DNA of 64,000 nt from Gaertneriomyces semiglobifer. Its lineage: Eukaryota > Chytridiomycota > Chytridiomycetes > Spizellomycetales > Spizellomycetaceae. The translations under genes and the position numbers were made by a program. The notes under the pieces are model-generated. The model was not told the DNA's origin. It saw only the letters and a program-made list of their open reading frames with translations, and searched no databases. Shown here in pieces: positions 52,111 through 63,600 of this stretch (the stretch's first letter is position 1; every line of letters starts with the position of its first letter). The stretch lies in assembly GCA_025558075.1 (NCBI GenBank), contig JAHLKF010000026.1:186001-250000 (forward strand). The letters are read 5' to 3'.

Positions 52111-52826
52111 CACAAAGGAATGGGGGTAAGCCGAAGCTCATGCCGTTCATCATCATCGTCTTTAAGGGACGATGCTGTTGGGAATCATGCGTGAATCGAA
52201 ATGAATAGCAGATCATTTGCACACTCGGAACACATGGCCTTCCAAAGGAATTGTTAAGCTGAACCTTCCCCGCCAAGGTTATTCAGCCCATTTTCTGGAC
52301 AGAGACTGCAGCATTCTGCTAGTCTCACCTAAAAATAAACGAAGAGATGGAACGAGGTTCTGGTCGAATGATGACATCGGTCGGCGGCCGTGACGGTTTC
52401 CCGCTCTCAACAAGTGTGTGACTTGTTGGTGAGCTAAACCCGATAGGCCGCTGCCAAACAAAGGGAAATAGCCTAACAACTCCTAACAAAATAACAGCAG
52501 CAGCAGGAATTACCATCCATCCATCTGTAGGCCGTAACAAAGTCCATAGGCTATTTGTTAAAGGAGTGTGTGCCAAGCTTTGTATTTTAGTCTCGTCGGG
52601 ATTATCGCACTTTCAACCCGAGTTGTTCCCAGATCAAACCGCTTTACAGACTTGGATGGAAGACGACTTATAAATACGGTAGCGATCGAGAAAGAGAGAA
52701 CAGAGTAATTGAAAGGCAGCGATCCCCAAGTTGCGACCCTATCCCAGCGCGAGCATCAACCGTAACTGGGATTCAACACTTGCGAACGACTCTTGCTCCA
52801 ATAACGCCCGGTCCCTCACCATCATA
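52111..52826. other. Upstream region of the BAR-protein gene
   Basis: About 700 bp between the unresolved minus-strand frame and the plus-strand BAR gene. No additional gene, repeat or RNA is visible. The sequence CTTATAAATACG at 52668-52679 could serve as a TATA-like element about 150 bp upstream of the start codon (weak). Confidence 0.35.
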
Positions 52827-54455
52827 ATGGCCAACTTCCAAGGCCTCCGTCGATCGATGGTATCGCTGAATGCCAATGACCACCCCGAGCTCAATGTCAT
52901 GATCACTGGTCGGTTGCTTCTTTCTGCATTTCCAAACGCTATGAGCATTTACCCATTCCCATGCAGAGGAAAAGGACGTAATGAAAGAACTGTCGAGGTT
53001 TGCAAAGGAGAAAGTCGAAGCGGGAAAATACATGGCCGTTTGGGGAAAGACCGAGCACTCCGATATTGAGGATATCACCGAAAAGTACCTCGTCTTGTTT
53101 GAGCAGTTTGCCAAATTTCACAGCGACTTGATTGGTATGTCCAAATGACTTCTGCAGCCGGCGTATGTGGAGGCTCGCCGCTTATTAAACACTCTATTCG
53201 GTGAATTACCGTACGTAGAACGTTACGACTGCTACCGTGCCAAACTAAAAGATATGAAATCTCGCGAGGACGGTCTATACATCCTTCGGAAGCGTCTCAC
53301 GGAGCTGCAAGGAAAGTACAAGGAAGCAATCAAGCGCCAGAAGCCGACCGAGGCGTTGCGCGCCGAATTAGAGAGCTTGGATAGAGATTGCAACGAGAGC
53401 GGGGCTGCCTACGAAGGATTCAAGAGAGCTATTTTCAAAGAAGCCATGCATATGCAGTTTGATGCGTGGATGGATTTTGGTAGAAAGGTAGGTTATTTCC
53501 CATATCATTTGCAGTGGTATTGTTCTAGACTTTTCCACCATGAACTTCCTCTCAGATCATGGTATTCGCCCAGTTCGGTAAATATTTATCGGACCAGATT
53601 CCGCAAGGCTCTCTGGCACCGGGACAACCCTTACCAGCGTATGAGGGAGCTCCCGTCACTACCCGTATTGTCAACGATTTCCTCAAAGCCCTTCGCATAT
53701 CTGAACCCGCCTCCCAAGCTAACGGTAATCGACGACACTCCGGCACGTCCTCACAGTTTTCTTTAGATAATGATCCTCTCCCTCCGCCGGGAAGCATGCC
53801 GGAAGGTCCCCAACCACCCCCTAAGCGGTACGCTGCTCACCAACGCCACGGCTCCGGCGACCGTCTACAAGGCACCTCACATTCCCCAGTGGGCGGGTCC
53901 CCGGAAATGCACGCTAGCTCACGACCCATCAGTATGCTTGACCCTGGCCGCCCTGTAAGCATGTTTTACGAACCGCAACGTAACAGCGGGAGTTTTCTTG
54001 CCCCTCCTGCGACTGCTCTTCCTAATTCTACACCCGGTTCTCCTCGTCCTCAGTCTCCTAACTTAAACTCAAGCCGTCGTTACTACCAGGCACCCAACCC
54101 GCTTCCTCATTCTCAATCCTTGCCACGCACACCAGATACGCCATTCTCTCAGTCACCCCGCGATTCGCATTTCTTGCCACCCACTCACTCCCTTCCGCGC
54201 CAAATATCCGTTGTCACCTGTCCCGTATGTGAGAGGCATGTTATTGCGAACTTGTTGAACCCACACTTGGACTCGGCGTGTGCGATGCATCTGGTGGAGG
54301 TAACGGGGAATGGAGCCTTGGGATATGATGAATATGATGCGCAACGACAAGTGAGAGCGCGACAAAGTATGGAAGGGTTTCGAGACGGCGGTGAGCCGTT
54401 GATGACTGATGAGGAGATAAGGCAGAGGTTGGAAGCGGTTAGGATGAACGTGTGA
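52827..54455 (+). CDS. Pil1/Lsp1-type eisosome BAR protein with a C-terminal UBZ4-like zinc finger
   Basis: Exons 52827-52908, 52967-53134, 53219-53487 and 53556-54455 give 472 residues (phases 1, 1, 0). The BAR part, residues about 28-235, follows Pil1 closely: KYMAVWGKTEHSDIEDITEKY, here KYMAVWGKTEHSDIEDITEK, is like the Pil1 block with IWGLENDDDVSDITDK. LIERYDCYRAKLKDMKSRE then matches FIDRYDQYRLTLKSIR, which fixes the second junction. QFGKYLSDQIP and GQPLPAYEGAPVT match the C-terminal helices. Pil1 proteins assemble under the plasma membrane into eisosomes, bind PI(4,5)P2 and bend the membrane. After a Pro/Ser-rich linker of about 150 residues comes CPVCERHVIANLLNPHLDSAC (Cys395, Cys398, His410, Cys415, split here as CPVCERH and NPHLDSAC), like the Rad18-type UBZ4 ubiquitin-binding finger but with one extra residue before the last Cys. 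The end (LMTDEEIRQRLEAVRMNV) is helical. Yeast Pil1 lacks such a finger. Confidence 0.88.
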
Positions 54456-54802
54456 TGTATGAGCAGTCGGAGAGTCGAGAAGAGGACCTAGGATTCATAG
54501 ACCCACTTTTTCGCCGTTTGGACCATTTGATTCTTTTGAGATACCTGTCAATTGTACCATGGCATACTGCCATACTTGTGTGTAATCCCTTTCATTATTG
54601 TAGCAAACATCAACTGTAGTAACCCATTTGGCTAATATAATCAGCGACTGGACTAAAAACTTCAAAAAAAAAATGCACGAACTTTTCCAGTTGCAATCAC
54701 GAAGGACTTTTTATCCAGATCCACTTCTTAAACACAGCGATCGTTGATTGGCAGAGCAGAAGGACACGGCGATAACAACCGTGTGCAAGGGAGGAAGCTA
54801 CG
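54456..54802. other. Short intergenic region
   Basis: About 350 bp between two plus-strand genes. A run of nine A is present at about 54664-54672. No gene or repeat is seen. It holds the 3' end of the BAR gene and the CstF50 promoter. Confidence 0.5.
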
Positions 54803-56381
54803 ATGGCGACCTTGAACGAGGTCCTCGCCATGTCAATGGACGACGGGGTTTCAAACGACGACGACAGGTCGTCGCAGCTGGGCGACCCGGATATCGACAT
54901 TGTCGGTCGTGATACGCTTATGCCGATGATTGTTAGGTACATTAAACCATTCAATTACTGCCGCTTCGTAGATCTCTAATCTGTGCCTTGGAAAGCCAGT
55001 TGCAGTACTATGGTTTAAACTCGATTGCACAAGTTGTCGCCGAGGCGAGTGAAACTACACTACAATATGATCCAAGTTCGAGACTGGCGGAGCTGGTTGC
55101 TCGGGGATTGCGGGCAGCGGACGAAGGTTCGTGCTGGGTTACTTGGCTCGGGGTATAGCCTATCGAGTCTCCTAATGTCGATCGACAGATGACGGCGACA
55201 TCATCAACATACCTCTGACAGAAGACATATCCGATGACGAGGAACTACCTACAGCACTAGACGAACCCTCCAATCCACAGAACACATCTGTGGCCTCTAA
55301 TACAGTTACAAAACCATTCGAACCTTTGGTCCCCTATTTTACAACACATCACCGAGATGTGGCACGATGTGCAGCCTTCAACTCATCCGGTACACTGCTT
55401 GCAACTGGCTCCTCGGATTCATCATTGAAAGTGATCGACGTTAACAGGATCAAGACCACTTTTCGGGAGGGCTCTGGAGAAAAATGTGTAATACGAACCT
55501 TGTATGATCACACTGCACCGGTGAACGATGTCTGCTTCCATCCAAATGGCATGGTGCTTGCGAGCTGCTCCGGAGACGAGAGTGTGAAGCTCTTCGATGT
55601 GCTTCGTGGTGGTGTAAAACGCAGCTTTAGATACCTACAGGTGTGTGGTCTGTTAATGCTTGGTGCGGCTGACACTGGTCTCTAACTTTTTCCCGGAAGG
55701 ATGCTAGTCAAGTGCGTACTCTCCACTTCCATCCTTCAGGCGACTTTCTTGCGTGCGGTACAGATCACTCTGCACTGCGACTGTATGATATTCACACTCT
55801 CAAATGCTACACGCCGCCGACATCACATTCGGGAGCGATCAATAAAATTCGCTACAACGCTTCTGGATCATTGCTAGCGTCATGCTCAGATGATGGAACT
55901 ATCAAGCTGTGGGACACAGTAACAGGGGATTGTGCGAAAACGTTGGACAACGCTCACGGTGGTGAAGTGGTCATGAGTGTCAAATTTTCCCGGAGCGGAA
56001 AGTTCCTGTTAAGTTTAGGGGCTGACAGTGTTGGAAGGCTTTGGGACGTGGCTGAGGGTCGCTGTGTTCAAGAATATCACGGCGCCGTGAATAAGGTCAG
56101 TGTGTGGTATGCGTGAGTTCCTGCCCTTTCATCCGTTTTAATGTGTTTCTCGTGCGCAGAGTGTATTTACAACGTCAGCTTTCACCCACACCGAAGATCA
56201 CATCATAGCTCCCTCCGAGGATGACGGCAGTCTTTGCGTCTGGGACACTCGGACCGGTGAACAAGTACAACGCTTTTCCGCCCACAGTGCACCAATCCGT
56301 TGCGTAGTAGCCAACCCTACCGAAATGGGAGCAGTGACGTGTGGCGATGATTTCCGCGCTAGATATTGGGGCGAGGGATAA
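54803..56381 (+). CDS. CSTF1: Cleavage stimulation factor 50-kDa subunit (CstF50), WD40 protein
   Basis: Five exons, 54803-54936, 54996-55126, 55189-55640, 55700-56095 and 56160-56381, with phases 2, 1, 0 and 0, give 444 residues, close to the 431 of the animal protein. The N-terminal helical dimerisation region (RDTLMPMIVSQLQYYGLNSI then AQVVAEASE) is followed by a linker and seven WD40 repeats: HHRDVARCAAFNSSGTLLAT, DHTAPVNDVCFHPNGMVLAS, SQVRTLHFHPSGDFLACG, HSGAINKIRYNASGSLLAS, GGEVVMSVKFSRSGKFLLS, the FTHTEDHIIAPSEDDGSLC unit and HSAPIRCVVANPTEMGAVTC. In mRNA 3' processing CstF50 bridges the CstF complex, which binds the downstream GU-rich element, and contacts RNA polymerase II. In yeasts this subunit is missing or reduced, so its presence argues against Saccharomyces-type relatives. 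Introns are 58-64 bp with CTAAT-like branch sites. Confidence 0.93.
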
Positions 56382-57407
56382 CCAAGGTGTGAAAAATCTC
56401 GCAAATTATGACAAGTATCCAGTGTGTGGTGCACATGCATGGGAGGACGGTACATCGTACACTATCAGCATCGATAGGACTGACAAGAAGGCTACGAGCA
56501 CGGTCATGCCGACGATATATTGCTCACCCATGGTGGATGAGGGTAGCAAGGGAGATGACCAGTATATAGATAATTGACGAGGTCATTGAAAAGTTCATTT
56601 TAGGTATATATAAACCAACCAAATGGGCAAACTGCACATCGCCATATTGGCGCCGGCCATCGCAAACATCAGAGGTTGTCAATCGCATGTTTGCAGACCA
56701 CCTTCAGCACGTAGTATGTGCTGCCGAGGCATAATGAACATCGTTTCTGTACGTGTTGTGAACTATCAAGTTCTTGAAGCGATAACGACGTGCTTTATCG
56801 ATTGCCTTTGCTTAAGTAAGAAACTCCGCTGTCGGCTTCTACGGTTCGCGACATGCGAACGGAAGAGGCATAAGATGAGTGCGCCAGCTCATGTGGAAAA
56901 GCCAGACGAAGCCCTATTTTGATTGATGTAGGAATAAATAGGTTGGCCCATGTCGTAGATCTGCAACTGGGCTTTGTGTATATGTCTGCCTCTTAATACG
57001 CTTGGTCGAATGCGTTGACTGGAGTTGGATCCTATTCTCTGTGGCCCATGGGCGACAGAAGATACTTATGAGGTTACCAATAGCGTTTTAAGATGGGAGT
57101 CATAAAAACTGTAGTAATCAACGATACTGAAAGTATATTTAAGATAAGGCGGACACCCTACATAGGGCCGCTCTACGAAGCCATGGGCCCTGCACGGACA
57201 ATGGCTGCACGTTTGTCATCCACTGTTCTGAGCTACCATTATCGCTAACCTTCTCGTTGTTCCACCCTCAGTTTGCTGATGTAAAACAGGATTAGGTAAA
57301 AATCGGAGTTGTCGGAGCTTTTCGCGGACTCTCGCCATACAAATGCCCTCGACCTCCCGTTCTTGCTCCTGTTCCTTCATCCTTTAAGCAGAACATATTT
57401 TATTACA
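56382..57407. other. Intergenic region before the nine-exon repeat gene
   Basis: About 1 kb. A frame at 56623-56922 is open but has no motif and no consistent partner. I see no other feature. A pyrimidine-rich stretch lies just upstream of the start at 57408. Confidence 0.45.
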
Positions 57408-60263
57408 ATGGAGGTACGATAAATAATAATACTTTTTGGGATTCAAAGATCTCACAACATCCTTCGAATCGCAGGACTTTTTTGCTTTATGTGCTGCTAC
57501 GCTTGCGGAACGAGAAGGGAAGGCATCCGGCCCGAGCGTAAGTAGAAGAATGTAAACGGTATCAGAATTGCCTGTACCGAGTTTCCAATATTGCCTTTTC
57601 ATAGAAATTCGTGGGTTTTCCTTTTCCAACTGATGCTTGTCCCCGCGAGGACTCGGACTCGGACGAGGACGATTCCGACTTGGACGTACGTATGAGAACA
57701 GCAGTGCGATGGATCATAAACATAGCTTTGTTAATATTTTGCAATTTACAGGACTTCTTTGCGCTGCGTTCCGCTGCACATGCCCGCGATGAGCAGGAGG
57801 AGAAATCCTTCGAATCAATGATGTCCCAAATTACTGCCCTTGAGGCAGATGCCGCGACGGCGTATGAGGTAAGGATGCGTAAGCATTTGGTTTTCATTAC
57901 TGAAACAAACGTCTAACATGTTGCGGTGGTTGTACAGATCCCCGAGGACATGGCCGTCCTAAAAGCTGCCGCCGAGGAAAGGTGGGACGCTGATGAGGCA
58001 GCTTGGAACGAGCTGGTGGACGACGTTATGGAGGTTGAATGGGGGGCAAAGAGGGAGTACGAGAGTGACTCCGATGACGACGATGATTGGCGCGTTTGGG
58101 AGGAGCTTTCTGATGAGTTTTCTCATGGTGAGTAACCCCTCGGACATCAATGCTTGCGTTTTGTGTATGATCGCTGACTAGGCCTATTTTGAAGTGGACT
58201 TTGCCCGTGAGTTTCCTCTTGGGGCGGCCCCGTATAGGTGTCGCAATCACGAGTGCCAAAGGATGCATTACCCTTCCAAAGTCCTACAAAGGTCACGAAT
58301 TGGACGCCTGATGCGCTTGAGGCGGGCGATGCAGAAGACCCGGGAGTTCCGGGAGAAACGAGAGAAAGAAGAGTTCGCTGCAATCGCAGCAGCTGCAGCG
58401 GCTGCAGGAACCATTTACGGCCTAGACGACCCGGTGACTTCGGTGGACCGTTCGCTCTCCGCCGGCGTCGCGACACAGGCTCCCGCGGCTGAACCTACCA
58501 ACGATGGTCAGGCGCTGACTTCGCCATTGTGGGCGCACCTCGACACTTGTGATGCGGAGTTCGACGATGCAGCTCTATGGACCTCGTCGGACGACTGGAC
58601 AACACCACGCGTTGCTTGTGAAGGACATGTCTCCCGTTCGGTCTCGGCTGCCACCACTATCATTATCAACGTGGTTTCCGTCGACACCATGTCCGCACCT
58701 GCTACGGACGGAACTACGTCCGACGATGCTGCTCAATTGACATTGTCGGACGATCGCGCAACCCTAGACGTTGCTAATGAGGGACATGTCTCTCGTACGG
58801 TCTCGGCTGCCAGCACGACCGCTATCGACGCCGTCTCCGTCGAAACCGCGACTATTACGGACGGAACAGTGTCCCACGGTGCAGCTCTGTTGACTTTGTT
58901 TGACGATTGCGCAACACCACGCATTGCTAGTGAGGGACATGTCTCTCCTACGGTCTCGGCTGCCACCTCGACCTCCATCAACGCCGTCTCCGTCGAAGCC
59001 ATGTCGCCACCTTCTACCGACGGAACAGCGTCTGACGATCGCGCAACACCTCGCGTTGCTATTATGGAGCATGTCGTCTCTCGTACGGTCTCGGCTGCCA
59101 CCTCGACCTCTATCAATGCCGTCTCCGTCGAAACCATGTTGCCACCTAGTACGGATGGATCAGCGTCCGACTATACCGCTCTGTTGACATTGTCAGACGA
59201 TTGCGCAACACCACGTGCTGCTAGTACGGAGCATGTCTCTCGTACAGTCTCGACTGCCACCTCTATCTCCGTTAACGCGGTTTCCGTCGTACTAACCAAC
59301 ATTGCCTCTGGCCTAAAGCCCCCAACACCACTTGTCGCACTCAAGGAGCGCCTGGCCTCTGTGAACCAGAAAGTGTTAGAGTTTAAGGTACCTATTTTGC
59401 CAGTATGGGCAGGGTTGGACCATTGCTTACCTTACTTCACAACAGGAGAAAATTCACAATGTGATATCTGCCTCGACCGATGAGGAAATACCATTGTCTG
59501 TGGTTCCTTTGGTGGCTTCTGCCAGCGTCTCTCACGCTATCAAGGATGTCACGCCCACGGCCAACGCCATCGCTCCCGTGGGAAACACCGCTAACTCTGC
59601 ACTGATCCAGCTCACGGTCGACGCCATCGCTCCTGTGGAAAACACCGCTAACTCTGCCTTGAAGCCGCTGACGGCCAACGACATCGCTCTGGTGGAAAAC
59701 ACCGTTGACCCTGCAGTGAAGCCACCCACGTTGAAGCCGCCCACACCTCTCGCCTCGTTGAAACGACGTCTGGCATCCCTCGACCAGAAAGCACGAGAGC
59801 TACAGGTACCAATCTGGACGACACCAACGTGTAGTAACCCGGAGCTAACACTACCTATTAGCAAAAGATCCGTAACAGGACAGCGTCCGCCGCGACCCGA
59901 CCAGCTAAAAAAGCCAAAGCGGCATCAACCGACACCCCACGGGGCCATTTCTCTCGCACCCTCGCTGCCGCATCTAAACCTTTTAAAGCTACTATCAACG
60001 CCGTCTCCTCGGTTATGACCCGCGTTTCGACGACTCTGAAGCATCCTCGACCGAGTACTACGCCCAAAACGCGCCGTGCCGGTCCAAGCCAGCGAACCTC
60101 GCAATGTTCGGTGAGCATCTGCCCCCCCAATATGAATATTGCTGTTCTGAGACCTAATGTCCTCGCGTAGGAGAAAGTCCGCGTGTCAGTATCTACCCAC
60201 AAGACAGCAGTCAACGCCAAAAGGAATGTGAGGACTTCTGTGGTCCCTACACCTTGGCGTTAG
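57408..60263 (+). CDS. Nine-exon fast-evolving repeat protein, function unknown
   Basis: Exons: 57408-57413, 57475-57537, 57605-57685, 57752-57868, 57938-58127, 58195-59387, 59446-59805, 59862-60110 and 60171-60263, giving 783 residues. All junctions have GT...AG ends and are phase 0 except the fifth (phase 1), which supports the model although no family is recognised. The first exon is 6 nt (Met-Glu). DFFALCAATLAERE in exon 2 is repeated as DFFALRSAAHARDE in exon 4. Acidic runs (DSDSDEDDSDLD, DSDDDDDW) follow. Exon 6 starts with a basic helical stretch (CRNHECQRMHYPSKVLQRSR) and then has about five degenerate repeats of 40-50 residues with the core GHVSRTVSAATSTSINAVSVE. Exons 6 and 7 both end in a duplicated segment (KPPTPLVALKERLASVNQK, KPPTPLASLKRRLASLDQK) predicted to be coiled coil. 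The C-terminal exons are Lys/Arg-rich. There is no membrane segment or signal peptide. A nuclear protein is likely from the basic tail (inference). Confidence 0.8.
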
Positions 60264-60603
60264 ACAGATCAGGATGACGGGGATAAAACCGGGGGCGGAC
60301 TAATCCACCCCCCCGGGGCGGCACCCCCCACAAGAACCAGCAGGCCCGTCCCCTGGGTGGGAATCACTGTTGCTGGGGTGTCGTCTCCCCGTCGGGGCTA
60401 GTTGTATTTCTTGTTGGCTCTCAGGCCGCTAAAGTCCACATCGAAAAAATCATTGAAAACACACAAAAACATATATAGGCCAAAAATTGGGAGTATATTA
60501 TGAAATATCAAAACTCTAAAGTACTCGTACGGACAGCATTATAATATTTACATCATACGCTCTCTTGCGTTTTGTGTGTCGAGGCTTCACGTTCACGGGG
60601 GCT
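60264..60603. terminator. GC-rich hairpins in a convergent intergenic gap
   Basis: The 340-bp gap between two converging genes has CCGGGGG (60289-60295) facing CCCCCCCGG (60308-60316) with a 12-nt loop, and CCCC-GTC-GGGG at about 60387-60397. Whether they help end transcription is inference. The right half is AT-rich and carries AATAAA-like sequence contexts only weakly. Confidence 0.35.
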
Positions 60604-63600
60604 TCATGTACCATCTTCATCCCTAATTCCTGCTATCCTCACCACCTCTTCCACGACGCACATCGCCTCGCCCATCCGGACGGTGATCTGGTCATATACC
60701 AGTCTAGGAACAGTGCCTTTGTGCACACCCAGCCACTCCACCCATTCCCACGACGTAGCGTCGCCGGTGACTTTAAGTTGCGGCTCAAAAATCGTCGGGT
60801 GCTTAGGAAGGAACGTAATAATGTCTGATTCAGGTGCCGCAGACGAGGAGCCCGAAGACAGCGTGGGTTTCGAGGATTTCATGTCTTTGTCTTTATCTTT
60901 GCTGTCATTTGTAAGTGGAAGTTTCTGGGGCTGAGAGGCTGACGGTGAAACGGATGTGGCGGGTGAGACACTCGTCGTTGAAGAGGCTGTTGATGTTGGT
61001 ATAGCGGAGGCGATGACATTGCTTTGCTGGTCACTTTCCGAGGCAATAGTCTTTTGGTATAAGCCCACCAAATCCTGTACATATCGATACAATCCAAAAT
61101 TGAGCGCCACATCAATCGGACCCGCAAATGTCGTCCGAAATGTGTATTCTACAACAGGTCTGGGAATCACTTTCGGTGTTTTCGAGTTGGTAGTTATGCC
61201 CGTTTCCGTTTCGAAAAACACTTCGACGGGTGGCACTCCCACTACATTCTTCGCCACAGCACTGGTCATCACTGCAAACCATTGCGACGGGTTCCAAATG
61301 CTTTCTTCCGTTTGAGATATAGGCTTCGCGGTTCCTTTCTTGACTGAAAACCCATCGTATTTGATATTGGTCAGTTCATGCACGTACTTGGTGCGGCCAC
61401 TGTCACTACCGAGCCGAGGTCGAGGGGATGGTGATTCTGATCCGTTCAAGGTTTTCGAGTCCTCCACACTAATTTCTTGTCGATATTTCAGTGTCATCAA
61501 GTTTGATTTCACGATGGCGAAATCCGCGTCGCGGAAAGAGTGGCGGGTAAGAACAACGAATGTTTCCCCTATGGTTACTGTAATGCTTGCGGTCCGATTG
61601 CGCGTTTCCTTGGCCACGGAGAGAAACTTTCGGTGACCTGGACCGTCAGTGGCTTTATCTTTAGAATTTTCGGGTCCAATATCTGGAAGTGAAGTGAGGG
61701 GACTAGTGCGTATTCTAGGGGAACGTTGTGACGACGTATCGCTTCCAATCGCACTACCAATCGTGCTGGTAAGTGTTGTGAATGCCGCCAACGCCGATTG
61801 TTGGTCCATGTTCTTCTTCTCTTCATAAAGAGTCCTCAATTTTCCAACCAAATGCAACATGGTAGGAACCGTCCGGCGTGATGAGATGCCCTTAAATTTG
61901 CTGATTCTCAGATCGACAAAAATACCGTCGCCGTCTGCTTCCGCTGAATCACTCAGCCCATCCCAACGATCCACTATCGCAGCACATACTGGCTCAACAT
62001 GCAGAATCAACACTCTTTCATACTGATACTGCAGCTGTGACGATACGCTCTGCACTTGAGCGGTCAATTCCATGCGCATTTCAGATTCCCTCTCTCGCGG
62101 CGTCACCACCGAAGGGTTATGAGCATGATAATGCACAAAGATTTTGGACATTGTCGTCATCCCGCTAAATTTACCGTCAGACTTGAGACCCAGCGTTTCG
62201 AAGTTTGCGTCCACTTTTTTGTAATGCAACCCGATGGCATCCCGAGTGGCGCCAGCCGTCGCAACTGCATTGTCCAGTGAGAGCTCTGATTTCCCGATAG
62301 CTTGCCCCAAATCAATGGCTACACTGATATTATTGATCCTCAGAGCGACATGAATTTTGTCCGTCATTCCTTTCACATTCTCCACTAACGAAAGGATGGA
62401 GGATCGATGCGACCCTTTACCGTTGAACAAACTACTGAACGAGTTCCCCATGTCGGCAATACCGTTCACAGGCGTACTCGCTGGCGGCGCTTGCTCCAGC
62501 CAGACACGCTGAAACAAGAAAAGGTCTTGAAGATGACGCGCATTTAGACTTGCCATCAACGACGGCACGCCAAGTTCAATAGTATATTCTCGATCCGCTT
62601 TGCGCTGCACAATGGTGAAGTTGAAGGTTAACCGTGGGATCTCGGCATTCAAACAATCTTCGGGCGAAAACTGGTGTCGCAATGCCCCAGAAGTTCCCAA
62701 AATATTTCCTGTGCAGCTAATATACTGCCTCTTGTCCCTGCTCGCAGTCTTTGGGACAAACGAAAAGAAGAAATCGGCTTCGTTGAGGTTGTAATTGCTA
62801 CTGACTTTCGAAACAGGCTGACAGCTGAGACTGATTTTCGTCTCAGAAAGCCGCAGGTAGAATGTAATGCGGTGTCGTTGATAGGCGATCGTGGCGAGAG
62901 ACGCTCCGCCCTCAGTGCTGACGTCCTCCAAGGAGCTTGCCGAGTCCATGCTGTTCTCCGCTGACTCCTGGTGTTTCATCAACCGACCCGTTTTCAAGTT
63001 TGCATTCAAATCACGGAAGAATATGAGGATATCCGGATGGATCACATTTTGACTTGCATGAATGATGAGCTCAATGTGAAGAGCCTTCATTCCCCGATTC
63101 AGTTCTTCAGGTGCATTAGATTCACCCAAAACAGTTTTCCCCATGGCGATAAGCGTCAGCCCAGGGGTGGCGAACACATGGAGTCGAGGGTCTTCCTGTG
63201 ATCGGCTATCGCCACGTTGACTGTTGCCGCTCGACGACAGCTGGCTAACGGACGTCGCTGGGGACCCCACTTGCCGCGGAGCTTTTTGTGACCAGATCTT
63301 CCACACACCCGTTTCGAATTCAAATTGTGCATCGAACTGGAGGAATACCAGATTAGACGTGGCTGGTAATTGTTCGGCGGATCCATTCACTGAGGCCGTT
63401 CCTTTAGCATGGTCGGTCGTCAAGATATGTTCTGAACTTGTAGAATCGCTTGTCTGCGCCCATATTGGAGCGCTAGCCTTCTCCCGCTCGAAGATGTCTC
63501 CTAGCCGATTGAGATAATCTGTTATCCCAGCATCCACCTCAAATTCAAATCCTTTAATGGCAGAGGTCGCCCGAACTTTATTCTTGGATCCATCATTTGT

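Noticed and set aside
53135..53218. Very short intron ending at 53157 in the BAR gene
   Set aside because: It would be 23 bp and shift the frame. The acceptor at 53218 gives an 84-bp intron and restores the Pil1-like LIERYDCYR junction.
28829..54455. A functional ubiquitin gene cluster (DMA1, CDC4, DOA10, zinc-finger BAR gene)
   Set aside because: The genes are on both strands, interspersed with unrelated genes, and known homologues act in separate pathways. There is no sign of co-regulation.
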